Shown here in pieces: positions 11,389 through 23,067 of a stretch of DNA of 64,000 bases. The DNA lies in NCBI GenBank assembly GCA_905221605.1, contig CAJNDS010002109.1:354501-418500 (forward strand), given 5' to 3'. Numbering within the stretch: position 1 is the stretch's first letter; every line of letters starts with the position of its first letter. Origin of the DNA: Symbiodinium natans (lineage: Eukaryota > Sar > Dinophyceae > Suessiales > Symbiodiniaceae). Both the position numbers and the translations under genes were made by a program. The notes beneath the pieces are model-generated. The model was not told the origin of the DNA. It searched no databases and was given only the letters and a program-made list of their open reading frames with translations.

Positions 11389-12123
11389 AAATAGTGTAAA
11401 GGGGGATTGACAGGTCAATGGGTTTAGGGTTGTCGTGTCTTGTTCATTCTTTGTTTTTTCTCATTGCATCCTAACTTTTCTCCATTCGTTGCACCTGTTC
11501 TGTTTTCGTTTCTATTGTCATTGACGTTCTCACCCGTTTTGTCGTATTCTTTCACGTTTTCTGTTTCATCTCATCTCATTCGTTTTCTCATTTTTCTTCA
11601 CTTCTTGCTCATCTCTTTCGTTTCTTGCATAACCCTAGTATTCCAATATTTTTGTTAAGTATTTGTTCCACCTCTCACGTTTCCATTTCTCCACCTAGTA
11701 CTTTATCATACATTTTGTTTCTTGTCTCCTCATTCGTTATTTTCCCCATTTTTTTAGGCTATTATTCACTCTACTTTGCTATCTCATTCATTGTAACATT
11801 ATGATCTCAAATACTGTTTAGACACTATTCAACTTTTGTTCATTACTAGGGTTATTTTCCAAGGTCAAGTCAAATTTTCCAAAATTTTCAACAAAATTGA
11901 CTTTGACACCTTAATCGTTTTATTTTCCACTCCCTACCAACATTTCTAACACAAAAATTCTTGAAGTAGATTTTTAAACATTCTTAAATCATCACAGCTC
12001 ATTCGTTATTTTCCACTTATTGTTTCGGTATTCTTCCGTGGTTCATAGATTATAACATAATATTCTAAATTATTGTTCAGACATTGTTCGGAGTTTGGGC
12101 AGTTCTGGGGTTTATGTTGTTGC
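11389..12123 (+). repeat. PLV left terminal inverted repeat (copy 1)
   Basis: Starts AAATAGTGTAAAGGGGG and matches the reverse complement of 52646-53381 almost perfectly apart from the innermost ~80 bp, where similarity fades. Length about 735 bp. Long terminal inverted repeats are typical of Polinton/PLV genomes replicated by protein priming. The 72-codon frame present in both repeats (11440-11658 and its inverted copy) looks like a by-product of the repeat and is not called. The outside flank is a poly-C stretch; a CCCCCC target duplication is possible but cannot be told from low complexity. Confidence 0.9.
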
Positions 12124-12152
12124 TCGCGTATGCTACACGAAAACTGCGTGTT

Positions 12153-12190
12153 CAACCATTATATTATATTTAATAATAATATTATGGTTG
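12153..12190. terminator. AT-rich hairpin at 3' end of zinc-finger gene
   Basis: Palindrome starting CAACCAT and ending ATGGTTG with an AT-rich core, directly downstream of the stop of the minus-strand gene 12193-12668. An inverted near-copy sits after the gene ending at 52121. Position after stop codons suggests a 3'-end signal like the palindromic 3' ends of giant-virus transcripts. This is inference from position only. Second copy at 26631-26668. Confidence 0.5.
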
Positions 12191-12192
12191 CT

Positions 12193-12668
12193 TTAATTTG
12201 TTTCGGTTTCAGGTCCTGCCTGCTGTGTTAAATTTCGTTTATGTTTGTTGGTTTCTTCATGTATTACTACCCGATATTTTCCGATGTGACATTTACAAAT
12301 AGGGCATTCAATCATTTGTTGTTTATACTCTTTATTTTTCATTAGTATTTCCTCTTTGTTTTTATCATAATAACATTTATTATATTTTGCTATTGTTTCC
12401 TTATTATTTTCACGTATGCTTTCTTTTGGTCTAATACTTTATCTCTATTGTGTTCTTTGTATTCTTTCTTCCTATTTAAAACCGCTTCTCTATTATCTTG
12501 ATAATATTCTTTTGCTTTTTCCCTAAGTTCTTCTCGGTGGTTCTCTCTATATCTTGCTTTTTCTTCTAAACATTGGATACATAGTTTTCTGTCAGGTCTA
12601 TAGTTGTCTGGGGTTTTAGACTTTTTACATTTTGAGCATTGCTTACATTCTTGGTTCATATTTTCCAT
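12193..12668 (-). pseudogene. Zinc-finger protein with Lys/Glu/Tyr repeats, frameshifted (copy 1)
   Basis: The open part (12390-12668, 92 codons) begins with a CxxCxxC-type zinc motif (CKQCSKCKK) plus CIQC, followed by repeats of the kind KEYxxxNREAVLNRKKEY. It then hits a stop, but the next frame continues the same repeat pattern (NKETIAKYNKCYYDKNKEE) and ends in a C-terminal zinc finger of the form CPICKC...H...H at 12193. One base change near 12415-12425 restores the frame, so I call a frameshifted gene of about 158 codons. The C-terminal finger resembles those at the ends of the GIY-YIG protein (44293-44943) and the small protein at 40085-40267. The gene is divergent from pPolB and has the candidate early box upstream. 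Function unknown; nucleic-acid binding is likely. Confidence 0.6.
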
Positions 12669-12673
12669 ACCAT

Positions 12674-12697
12674 ATAATGGGGCGTAGTCTTTAAACC
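12674..12697 (-). promoter_or_regulatory. Candidate early promoter box, zinc-finger gene
   Basis: On the minus strand the sequence just before the ATG reads TTTAAAGACTACGCCCCATT followed by ATATGG. This matches the TTAAAGA-nn-ACGCC-n-TAATAT pattern found upstream of pPolB and three right-end genes. Second copy at 27152-27175. Confidence 0.5.
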
Positions 12698-12720
12698 ATT
12701 TTTAGGGCTCAATAAGTGTT

Positions 12721-13105
12721 GCACTAGAGGGTTTCCCATAGGGGAAATATTTATTGCACTAGGGGGTTTCCCATAGGGGAAATATTTATTGCACTAGGGG
12801 GTTTCCCATAGGGGAAATATTTATTGCACTAGGGGGTTTCCCATAGGGGAAATATTTATTGCACTAGGGGGTTTCCCATAGGGGAAATATTTATTGCACT
12901 AGGGGGTTTCCCATAGGGGAAATATTTATTGCACTAGGGGGTTTCCCATAGGGGAAATATTTATTGCACTAGGGGGTTTCCCATAGGGGAAATATTTATT
13001 GCACCTAGGCGTTTCCTATAGGGGAAATATTTATTGCACCTAGGCGTTTCCTATAGGGGAAATATTTATTGCACCTAGGCGTTTCCCACAGGGGAAATTT
13101 TTATT
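12721..13105 (+). repeat. 35-bp tandem repeat, 11 units (copy 1)
   Basis: Eleven units of 35 bp, each starting GCAC(C)TAG and containing the imperfect palindrome TTTCCCATAGGGGAAA. The three units nearest pPolB differ (CCTAGGCGTTTCCTATAGG). The array lies in the intergenic region between the divergent zinc-finger and polymerase genes. The other assembly copy has six units (27199-27408). Confidence 0.95.
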
Positions 13106-13130
13106 GAACCTAGACACCCAACAAAATGAA

Positions 13131-13390
13131 AAAAACATCAATTTTGAAAATACTGATTATAGAGGACGGAATAAAAACACCTACCCGAGGGAAAATCACA
13201 ACCAAAAGCAACAAAAAAGCAAACCACCCGAAAAAACATAGGGAAAACGCTGGCAAAAACAACAGAAAAATTAAAAAACATCAATTTTGAAAATCGTATT
13301 TCTAAAGGAGGTACTTTTGAAACACCAACCCGAGGGTCGCGTTGCAACCATAAGCCCACCAACCCCAACCCACCAACACAAAACCTAGCC
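13131..13390 (+). repeat. Imperfect direct duplication upstream of pPolB
   Basis: Two ~110-bp stretches (from about 13131 and 13276) both begin ACATCAATTTTGAAAAT and share AC(A/C)CCAACCCGAGGG-like and CAACCA-AAGC-like segments. No gene is seen on either strand; the 84-codon minus frame here (13138-13392) is not supported by composition. It is most likely promoter-region or recombination debris. Also present in the second copy from about 27434. Confidence 0.5.
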
Positions 13391-13392
13391 AA

Positions 13393-13420
13393 AATATACT
13401 TAAAGAAAAACGGCCTTAAT
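13393..13420 (+). promoter_or_regulatory. Candidate early promoter box, pPolB
   Basis: AATATACTTAAAGAAAAACG followed by GCCTTAATA, ending about 5 bp before the pPolB ATG at 13426. It shares ACTTAAAGA-nn-AACG-CCTTAATA with the boxes at 51488 and 52178. Copy 2 at 27696-27723. Confidence 0.6.
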
Positions 13421-13425
13421 AGTAT

Positions 13426-16400
13426 ATGGCTGAACCGGATTATGATTATATAATGGACTACCTAATAAGTAGTCGCATAGGCAACATAAAAACGCGTGGG
13501 AATAAAGAACTCAACAAGGTTATTATAGATGAAAAGGAATACTCTTATAACAAAGACAAACCACTTTCAAATATATTAAAAAAGAAATTAAGGACAATAT
13601 CCAAAACACAGGGTTTTAAAAGATATGTTATATTAAAGAAGGCAACAAAAGGCGTAGCAGTGAGAAAGGCTTTAGAAAAATACGCTATTAAACAAAAGCG
13701 AGGGTCACCGAAGAAACAAGTGCATTCAAAGGATACGCCAATTCATATTCAATATCCAACATAAAACTTAAAGGGTACAAAGGTTTATCATATTTAAAAT
13801 ATCAAGAAGGAAGACTTAAGGAGTTTTTAGGTAGAAATAACAACATGAAAATTAGAATTGACACCGAAATATCTTTTAACCATCCAGAACATGAAGAACC
13901 CCAAAAATACAAAATAGGAAGTAGAATATACACCATCAACAACCAAGATGAACTTAAAACATCAATAGATAATATGGCTTCAGACATAGAGATTAAGGTG
14001 GAGAACTCACAGTTAAGAAAGTCGGGTTACACAATAAATAAGATTGAAAGCATTAGAATTCATTACGACAAATACAACCCAACAAGGCCAGGTAAATATA
14101 TTGAATTACCTAAATGGGTTGCCACCAAAAAGGCCTGTATTAATATTAAAAATGATGATGATTATTGTTTCAAATATTGTGTACAATCTAGATTTTATGA
14201 GATAATGAAGAAAGACCACCCCGATAGAATGTATCATTACAACAAGCTAAACGAAAATGATAATTTAATAAACTGGGATGGTGTAGAATTTCCAGCATCA
14301 GAGGAAGACATTGACACCTTTGAAAAAGTAAATTCTAACACAATATCAGTTAATGTTTATGGCATTGACCCTAACGGAACAAATAGCATAGTAGTTCATA
14401 AAGTTACTAAAATTAAAAATCCTTCATGTCATGTTAATTTGTTGTTATTAGAAGAAGCAAATAATAGCCATTATGTTTTAATAAAAGATTATAGTCGTTT
14501 AATGGGGTCACAAACAAACAAACACAAGGAAAAACTATTTCATTGTAGATACTGTCAACATGGTTTTAACAAAGAAACACTACTAACAAATCATTTATTA
14601 AAAGGATGCATGGCACACGAAATACAACAAATAGTGTTGCCAAAAGAGGGCACAACAATGTATTTTCAGAAACATTACAAAAAGCTTAAATGTCCTTATG
14701 TTATTTATGGTGACTTTGAGTGTCTCACAGCACCATCATCAGAAGGAATAAAGGGTAGCTATCAGCATCATAAACCATGTGGTTTTATGCTTAATGTTGT
14801 TAACAGTATAACCAACGAAGCAACGCCTTATTTATATAGAGGTGAGGATTGTATGGATAAATTTTGTACAACTATTAATAAAATAAAAGAGGAGATTATG
14901 GAAACGATGAAGGAGAAGAAAGAAATTCAATGGACAACAAAACAAAAGGAAGAACATAAAAAAGAGAAACATTGTTTTATATGTGGTGGTAAATTTGACC
15001 ATCAAAACCCAGCAAAAACAAAAGTAGCCGACCACTGTCATTTTACAGGACAATATAGAGGAGCGGCACACAACAAGTGTAATTTAGATTATTGTTTCAA
15101 ATACTTTAGAATTCCAGTGTTTTTTCATAACCTAAAAAACTACGATGCTCACTTAATAATATCGCATATGGAGAAGTTAAATAAGAACAAGGACAAGATA
15201 AGCGTAATAGCCCAGAACAGTGAGAAGTTTGTAACGTTTACGGTTGATAACTTAGAGTTTAAAGATAGTTTTAGTTTCTTATCATCATCATTAGATAAAC
15301 TGGTTAAACTCACAAAATATGAAGAAAATTAGAAGAGAAAAGATTGGCAACATGGTTTCAAATTTAGTAAGAAAAACGTATATGTAGATGATGATAATGA
15401 TTTAGATTTATTAACAGATAAGGGCGTTTATCCATATGACTATTTTACTGACTTTAACAAGTTTAATGAAACATCCCTACCTAATATAGAAGACTTTTAC
15501 AGTAAACTAACAGAAGAAGGGATTAAACAGTCAGAATATGATAGAGCAAACAAGATATGGGAGCATTTTAAGATAAAAAACCTAGGACAGTATCATGACC
15601 TATATTTACAAACTGACGTTTTATTATTAACAGACGTTTTTGAAAACTTTAGAAAGACTTGTTTAGTAGATTATGGATTAGACCCAGCTCACTATATAAC
15701 ATTACCTAATTTTAGTTGGGATGCCATGTTACTTAAAACAGGAATATCACTAGAACTAATTTACGACGAAGACATTTACAAAATGGTTGAAAATGGTTTA
15801 CGTGGTGGCATGTGTCAGGTATCAATGAGAAAAGCAGAAGCAAATAATCCTTATATGGGAGAACAGTATGATGAACATAAAGAAACGTCATACATTAATT
15901 ATTTAGATGCTAATAATTTATATGGTCTGGCAATGTGTCAGAAATTACCATACAAAGATATTAAATTTGTTAATAACATCAATAACTTTACAGAAGAAGA
16001 GATATTGAATTATGACAACGGCGAGGAAGGTTACATATTAGACGTTGATTTAGAATATCCTAAAGAATTACATGATAAGCATATTGATTACCCACTAGCA
16101 CCGCAGATTATGAGTGTTACATCAGATATGTTAAGCGATACCCAGAAAGAGATATATAAGACATACCACGAGAACAAGGATGCAAAAGATGAACAAACAA
16201 AAAAGTTGATATTAAATGTTATGGACAAGACTAATTATATATTACATATTAATATTCTGAAGTTCTATTTGAAACAAGGGTTGAAGCTCAAAAAGGTCAA
16301 TAGGGTAATAGCATTTAAACAGAAGGAATGGTTAAAGCCGTGGATTGATTTTAACACGGAGAAGAGGAAACAAGCTACATCGGACTTTGAAAAGGACAAA

Positions 16401-17164
16401 TATAAATTAATGAATAACGCAGTATATGGTAAGACGATGGAAAATGTAAGGGAACACATTAATTTTGAATTAGTAGATACTCAAGAGAGATACGCCAAAT
16501 GTGTTAATAATCCTACATTCAAACACAGGCACATAATTAATGAAAATCTAGTAGGAGTGGAGAAGTTGAAAGAAAAGGTCAAATTAAATAAACCTATATA
16601 TGTGGGAATGAGTATATTAGACTTATCTAAATTACATATGTATTCATTTTATTATGACGTCCGAAAAGAAAAGTATGATGAAAATGTTAGGCTAGTTTAC
16701 ACAGACACTGACAGTTTTGTTATTCATACTAAAACTAAAGATGTATATGATGATTTTAATGACATCAAAGACCAAATGGATTTTAGTGGTTATGATAAGA
16801 AGCACAAATGCTATGACCCGACCAATAAGAAAGTATTAGGTAAGTTTAAGGACGAGTGCGATGGAAAAATAATAACACATTTCATAGGACTGAAACCAAA
16901 ATCATACGCGTTTAAGGTATTCAATGAAGTCAAGGAAGAAAAGAAATCAAAAGGAATAGTTAAACATAAAGTTAAGAAAGAATTGACATACAAACAATAT
17001 GAAGACACACTCATAGAAAACAGAAGTGACACAGTTAGTTTCAACACAATAAGAAGCAAGAACCACAGCATATATACAATAAATCAAGTGAAACAATGCT
17101 TATCGTCATATGACAACAAACGTTATTATATAAATAGTGTTGAGAGTGTTCCGTATGGGCATTA
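13426..17164 (+). pseudogene. polB: Protein-primed family B DNA polymerase (pPolB), disrupted (copy 1)
   Basis: Replicative polymerase of Polinton/PLV type (DNA_pol_B_2). Three open pieces line up: 13426-13764, 13845-15332 and 15726-17164. A frameshift near 13700 separates pieces one and two: the second frame is open back to about 13692 and continues in the coding style expected. Pieces two and three are in one frame, separated by a single in-frame TAG at 15330-15332, and the 131 codons after it are also open. Visible parts: a C2H2 finger (FHCRYCQHGF), exonuclease motif I YGDFEC (~14706), an HNH/endonuclease-VII-like insert (HCFICGG...ADHCHFTGQYRG, ~14970-15080), exonuclease-like FHNLKNYDAH, polymerase motif A LDANNLYG (15891-15926), motif B NNAVYGK (16404-16430) and motif C YTDTDS (16694-16714). 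The gene ends in PYGHY, where the satellite array begins. Catalytic residues are intact but the gene as read cannot make one protein. Confidence 0.9.
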
Positions 17165-20100
17165 CACCCCCGGGCCGAAAGTTTCGACCCACGGCACATG
17201 TTGGATGGCACGCAGACAGTGAAGGCTCCCGCGGAGTAGCGGAGTGCCGAAAAGTAGCGTTTTCCCTACGCCTGCTAGCGGAGAAATTAATACCCCGTTT
17301 TGAAAATATAGTACTATAGTAGCTCCGGAGGAGGCCCCCAGCCCCATTGTGTCAGGAGTCTATGGGGAAGAGGGCGGGGTATGGGTGTAAGAACCCCAAG
17401 ATGTTGGTGGGTCGAACTATCGGCCCGGCGCAGCATGCGTTTTGGCGGCCAGAGTTTGCCTCAAAAAGATGCCACCTTTTTGAAGTTTGGGCAAGACCAG
17501 TGCTCCCCGAACGCATGCTGCGCCAGGCCGAAAGTTCGTCGCACTCACAACATAAGACAAGAAGACAGCAGAAAACCCCCTCTCCCCCTTAGACTCCTGC
17601 ACTCCAAGAGCGCCGGGTCCTCCTCCGGAACATTAAAAATAGTATAAGTTTATTCCAGGGGATTAATTCCTCCGCTGGCCAGGCTAGAACAAAACCATGA
17701 TGCAATACTCCGCTGTCCTCCGTCAACTTTGTCGAGTCTGTCAAGAGCGACGAAACTTTATTCCTGGTCATGCTCCTCACAAGGCCGTTTCCACTAAAAA
17801 ATCTAGCGTCCAGGACCTGGCCGGCGTCAGCATCGCGCAGAGCATGCGTTTTTGTGGCTAGAGTCTGCTTCAAAAAGTGCTTCCAGAAGGCAGCATGCGT
17901 TTTGGTCGCCAGAGTCTGCTTCAAAAGTGCTTACTGACAGCAGCATGCGTTTTGGTGGCCAGAGTCTGCTTGAAAAAGTGCTTATGGATGCGTTTTGGTG
18001 GCCAGAGTCTGCTTCAAAAAGTGCTTACGGAAGGCACCCCCGGGCCGAAAGTTTCGACCCACGGCACATGTTGGATGGCATGCAGACAGTGAAGGCTCCC
18101 GCGGAGTAGCGGAGTGCCGAAAAGTAGCGTTTTCCCTACGCCTGCTAGCGGAGAAATTAATACCCCGTTTTGAAAATATAGTACTATAGTAGCTCCGGAG
18201 GAGGCCCCCAGCCCCATTGTGTCAGGAGTCTATGGGGAAGAGGGCGGGGTATGGGTGTAAGAACCCCAAGATGTTGGTGGGTCGAACTATCGGCCCGGCG
18301 CAGCATGCGTTTTGGCGGCCAGAGTTTGCCTCAAAAAGATGCCACCTTTTTGAAGTTTGGGCAAGACCAGTGCTCCCCGAACGCATGCTGCGCCAGGCCG
18401 AAAGTTCGTCGCACTCACAACGTAAGACAAGAAGATAGCAGAAAACCCCCTCTCCCCCTTAGACTCCTGCACTCCAAGAGCGCCGGGTCCTCCTCCGGAA
18501 CATTAAAAATAGTATAAGTTTATTCCAGGGGATTAATTCCTCCGCTGGCCAGGCTAGAACAAAACCATGATGCAATACTCCGCTGTCCTCCGTCAACTTT
18601 GTCGAGTCTTGTCAAGAGCGACGAAACTTTATTCCTGGTCATGCTCCTCACAAGGCCGTTTCCACTAAAAAATCTAGCGTCCAGGACCTGGCCGGCGTCA
18701 GCATCGCGCAGAGCATGCGTTTTTGTGGCTAGAGTCTGCTTCAAAAAGTGCTTCCGGAAGGCAGCATGCGTTTTGGTCGCCAGAGTCTGCTTCACAAGTG
18801 CTTACGGACAGCAGCGTGCGTTTTGGTGGCCAGAGTCTGCTTGAAAAAGTGCTTACGGAAGGCAGCATGCGTTTTGGTGGCCAGTGTCTGCTTCAAAAAG
18901 TGCTTACGGAAGGCACCCCCGGGCCGAAAGTTTCGACCCACGGCACATGTTGGATGGCATGCAGACAGTGAAGGCTCCCGCGGAGTAGCGGAGTGCCGAA
19001 AGGTAAGTAGCGTTTTCCCTACGCCTGCTAGCGGAGAAATTAATACCCCGTTTTGAAAATATAGTACTATATAGTAGGTCCGGAGGAGGCCCCCAGCCCC
19101 ATTGTGTCAGGAGTCTATGGGGAAGAGGGCGGGGTATGGGTGTAAGAACCCCAAGATGTTGGTGGGTCGAACTATCGGCCCGGCGCAGCATGGGTTTTGG
19201 TGGCCAGAGTTTGCTTCAAAAAGATGCCACCTTTTTGAAGTTTGGGCAAGACCAGTGCTCCCCGAACGCATGCTGCGCCAGGCCGAAAGTTCGTCGCACT
19301 CACAACATAAGACAAGAAGACAGCAGAAAACCCCCTCTCCCCCTTAGACTCCTGCACTCCAAGAGCGCCGTAAGTTTCTTCCAGGGGATTAATTCCTCCG
19401 CTGGCCAGGCTAGAACAAAACCATGATGCAATACTCCGCTGTCCTCCGTCAACTTCGTCGAGTCTTGTCAAGAGCGACGAAACTTTATTCCTGGTCATGC
19501 TCCTCACAAGGCCGTTTCCACTAAAAAATCTAGCGTCCAGGACCTGGCCGGCGTCGGCATCGCGCAGAGCATGCGTTTTTGTGGCTAGAGTCTGCTTCAA
19601 AAAGTGCTTCCAGAAGGCAGCATGCGTTTTGGTCGCCAGAGTCTGCTTCAAAAGTGCTTACTGACAGCAGCATGCGTTTTGGTGGCCAGAGTCTGCTTGA
19701 AAAAGTGCTTATGGATGCGTTTTGGTGGCCAGAGTCTGCTTCAAAAAGTGCTTACGGAAGGCACCCCCGGGCCGAAAGTTTCGACCCACGGCACATGTTG
19801 GATGGCATGCAGACAGTGAAGGCTCCCGCGGAGTAGCGGAGTGCCGAAAAGTAGCGTTTTCCCTACGCCTGCTAGCGGAGATATTAATACCCCGTTTTAA
19901 AAATATAGTACTATAGTAGCTCCGGAGGAGGCCCCCAGCCCCATTGTGTCAGGAGTCTATGGGGAAGAGGGCGGGGTATGGGTGTAAGAACCCCAAGATG
20001 TTGGTGGGTCGAACTATCGGCCCGGCGCAGCATGGGTTTTGGTGGCCAGAGTTTGCTTCAAAAAGATGCCACCTTTTTGAAGTTTGGGCAAGACCAGTGC

Positions 20101-23067
20101 TCCCCGAACGCATGCTGCGCCAGGCCGAAAGTTCGTCGCACTCACAACGTAAGACAAGAAGATAGCAGAAAACCCCCTCTCCCCCTTAGACTCCTGCACT
20201 CCAAGAGCGCCGGGTCCTCCTCCGGAACATTAAAAATAGTATAAGTTTATTCCAGGGGATTAATTCCTCCGCTGGCCAGGCTAGAACAAAACCATGATGC
20301 AATACTCCGCTGTCCTCCATCAACTTTGTCGAGTCTTGTCAAGAGCGACGAAACTTTATTCCTGGTCATGCTCCTCACAAGGCCATTTCCACTAAAAAAT
20401 CTAGCGTCCAGGACCTGGCCGGCGTCAGCATCGCGCAGAGCATGCGTTTTTGTGGCTAGAGTCTGCTTCAAAAAGTGCTTCCAGAAGGCAGCATGCGTTT
20501 TGGTCGCCAGAGTCTGCTTCAAAAGTGCTTACTGGCAGCAGCATGCATTTTGGTGGCCAGAGTCTGCTTGAAAAAAGTGCTTACGGATGCGTTTTGGTGG
20601 CCAGAGTCTGCTTCAAAAAGTGCTTACGGAAGGCACCCCCGGGCCGAAAGTTTCGACCCACGGCACATGTTGGATGGCATGCAGACAGTGAAGGCTCCCG
20701 CGGAGTAGCGGAGTGCCGAAAAGTAGCGTTTTCCCTACGCCTGCTAGCGGAGAAATTAATACCCCGTTTTAAAAATATAGTACTATAGTAGCTCCGGAGG
20801 AGGCCCCCAGCCCCATTGTGTCAGGAGTCTATGGGGAAGAGGGCGGGGTATGGGTGTAAGAACCCCAAGATGTTGGTGGGTCGAACTATCGGCCCGGCGC
20901 AGCATGGGTTTTGGTGGCCAGAGTTTGCTTCAAAAAGATGCCACCTTTTTGAAGTTTGGGCAAGACCAGTGCTCCCCGAACGCATGCTGCGCCAGGCCGA
21001 AAGTTCGTCGCACTCACAACATAAGACAAGAAGACAGCAGAAAACCCCCTCTCCCCCTTAGACTCCTGCACTCCAAGAGCGCCGTAAGTTTCTTCCAGGG
21101 GATTAATTCCTCCGCTGGCCAGGCTAGAACAAAACCATGATGCAATACTCCGCTGTCCTCCGTCAACTTCGTCGAGTCTTGTCAAGAGCGACGAAACTTT
21201 ATTCCTGGTCATGCTCCTCACAAGGCCGTTTCCACTAAAAAATCTAGCGTCCAGGACCTGGCCGGCGTCGGCATCGCGCAGAGCATGCGTTTTTGTGGCT
21301 AGAGTCTGCTTCAAAAAGTGCTTCCAGAAGGCAGCATGCGTTTTGGTCGCCAGAGTCTGCTTCACAAGTGCTTACGGACTGCTTGAAAAAGTGCTTACGG
21401 AAGGCAGCATGCGTTTTGGTGGCCAGTGTCTGCTTCAAAAAGTGCTTACGGAAGGCACCCCCGGGCCGAAAGTTTCGACCCACGGCACATGTTGGATGGC
21501 ATGCAGACAGTGAAGGCTCCCGCCGAGTAGCGGAGTGCCGAAAAGTAGCGTTTTCCCTACGCCTGCTAGCGGAGAAATGAATACCCCGTTTTGAAAATAT
21601 AGTACTATAGTAGCTCCGGAGGAGGCCCCCAGCCCCATTGTGTCCGGAGTCTATGGGGAAGAGGGCGGGGTATGGGTGTAAGAGCCCCAAGATGTTGGTG
21701 GGTCGAACTATCGGCCCGGCGCAGCATGCGTTTTGGTGGCCAGAGTTTGCTTCAAAAAGATCCCACCTTTTTGAAGTTTGGGCAAGACCAGTGCTCCCCG
21801 AACGCATGCTGCGCCAGGCCGAAAGTTCGTCGCACTCACAACGTAAGACAAGAAGATAGCAGAAAACCCCCTCTCCCCCTTAGACTCCTGCACTCCAAGA
21901 GCGCCGGGTCCTCCTCCGGAACATTAAAAATAGCATAAGTTTATTCCAGGGGATTAATTCTTCCGCTGGCCAGGCTAGAACAAAACCATGATGCAATACT
22001 CCGCTGTCCTCCGTCAACTTTGTCTTGTCAAGAGCGACGAAACTTTATTCCTGGTCATGCTCCTCACAAGGCCGTTTCCACTAAAAAATCCGGCGTCCAG
22101 GACCTGGCCGGCGTCAACATCGCGCAGAGCATGCGTTTTTGCGGCTAAAGTCTGCTTCAAAAAGTGCTTCCAGAAGGCAGCATGCGTTTTGGTCGCCAGA
22201 GTCTGCTTCACAAGTGCTTACGGACTGCTTGAAAAAGTGCTTACGGAAGGCAGCATGCGTTTTGGTGGCCAGTGTCTGCTTCAAAAAGTGCTTACGGAAG
22301 GCACCCCCGGGCCGAAAGTTTCGACCCACGGCACATGTTGGATGGCATGCAGACAGTGAAGGCTCCCGCCGAGTAGCGGAGTGCCGAAAAGTAGCGTTTT
22401 CCCTACGCCTGCTAGCGGAGAAATGAATACCCCGTTTTGAAAATATAGTACTATAGTAGCTCCGGAGGAGGCCCCCAGCCCCATTGTGTCAGGAGTCTAT
22501 GGGGAAGAGGGCGGGGTATGGGTGTAAGAGCCCCAAGATGTTGGTGGGTCGAACTATCGGCCCGGCGCAGCATGCGTTTTGGTGGCCAGAGTTTGCTTCA
22601 AAAAGATCCCACCTTTTTGAAGTTTGGGCAAGACCAGTGCTCCCCGAACGCATGCTGCGCCAGGCCGAAAGTTCGTCGCACTCACAACGTAAGACAAGAA
22701 GATAGCAGAAAACCCCCTCTCCCCCTTAGACTCCTGCACTCCAAGAGCTCCGGAACATTAAAAATAGTATAAGTTTATTCCAGGGGATTAATTCCTCCGC
22801 TGGCCAGGCTAGAACAAAACCATGATGCAATACTCCGCTGTCCTCCGTCAACTTTGTCGAGTCTTGTCAAGAGCGACGAAACTTTATTCCTGGTCATGCT
22901 CTGCACAAGGCCGTTTCCACTAAAAAATCTAGCGTCCTGCAGGACCTGGCCGGCGTCGGCATCGCGCAGAGCATGCGTTTTTGTGGCTAGAGTCTGCTTC
23001 AAAAAGTGCTTCCAGAAGGCAGCATGCGTTTTGGTCGCCAGAGTCTGCTTCAAAAGTGCTTACTGAC
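17165..23067 (+). repeat. ~850-bp tandem satellite array inserted in pPolB (copy 1, cut by gap)
   Basis: Seven starts of the same unit at about 17165, 18036, 18914, 19763, 20635, 21457 and 22303; spacing 820-880 bp. Each unit begins CACCCCCGGGCCGAAAGTTT and has (1) ~265 bp closing with GTGGGTCGAACTATCGGCCC, the imperfect inverse of its start; (2) a palindromic segment (GCGCAGCATGCG ... CGCATGCTGCGC); (3) a block of 3-5 sub-repeats of ~50 bp (GCATGCGTTTTGGTGGCCAG...). Many frames on both strands are open because units are similar and GC-rich; the translations are repeat peptides and I call no gene. The GC-rich composition is unlike the AT-rich virus and looks host-derived. Confidence 0.9.

Larger units (their letters stand above)
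8692..23067. repeat. Segment duplicated after the scaffold gap (copy 1)
   Basis: From GTATAAACCCTAAGCCCG at 8692 this sequence is repeated, nearly identical, from 23168 onward: same host flank, palindrome, G/T minisatellite, PLV terminal repeat, zinc-finger gene, polymerase gene and start of the satellite array. Visible differences are homopolymer lengths, the G/T minisatellite, 11 versus 6 copies of a 35-bp repeat, five amino-acid differences in the polymerase and the satellite arrangement. The duplication starts exactly at the gap edge, which is what a join of two haplotigs or overlapping contigs would give. Confidence 0.85.
11389..23067 (+). mobile_element. Polinton-like virus, left part (copy 1, cut by gap)
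   Basis: Contains the terminal repeat, zinc-finger gene, VNTR and pPolB gene, then runs into the satellite array and the 100-N gap. The right end of the element is present only once in the window (at 53381). This copy is therefore most likely the alternative assembly of the same locus as 25867 onward rather than a second insertion. Confidence 0.8.

Noticed and set aside
11440-11658. 72-codon hydrophobic frame in the PLV terminal repeat
   Set aside because: Low-complexity Phe/Ser/Leu translation of a T-rich tract; identical in all three repeat copies because the DNA is a repeat.
12721-13105. CRISPR array
   Set aside because: The 35-bp units are contiguous tandem copies without unique spacers.
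13131-13300. Mimivirus-type early promoter (AAAATTGA on the minus strand within ACATCAATTTTGA)
   Set aside because: Only two occurrences, in a duplicated segment more than 450 bp from the minus-strand start codon; the ACTTAAAGA box is better placed.
15330-15332. TAG as a reassigned sense codon in the virus or host
   Set aside because: Intact genes here, such as the ATPase (39153-39155) and the PPR gene, end in TAG, and other genes are broken by frameshifts, so decay is simpler.
17177-22772. Dozens of 60-190-codon frames in the satellite arrays on both strands
   Set aside because: They recur with the ~850-bp period, overlap each other on opposite strands and translate the ~50-bp sub-repeats; no domain is visible.
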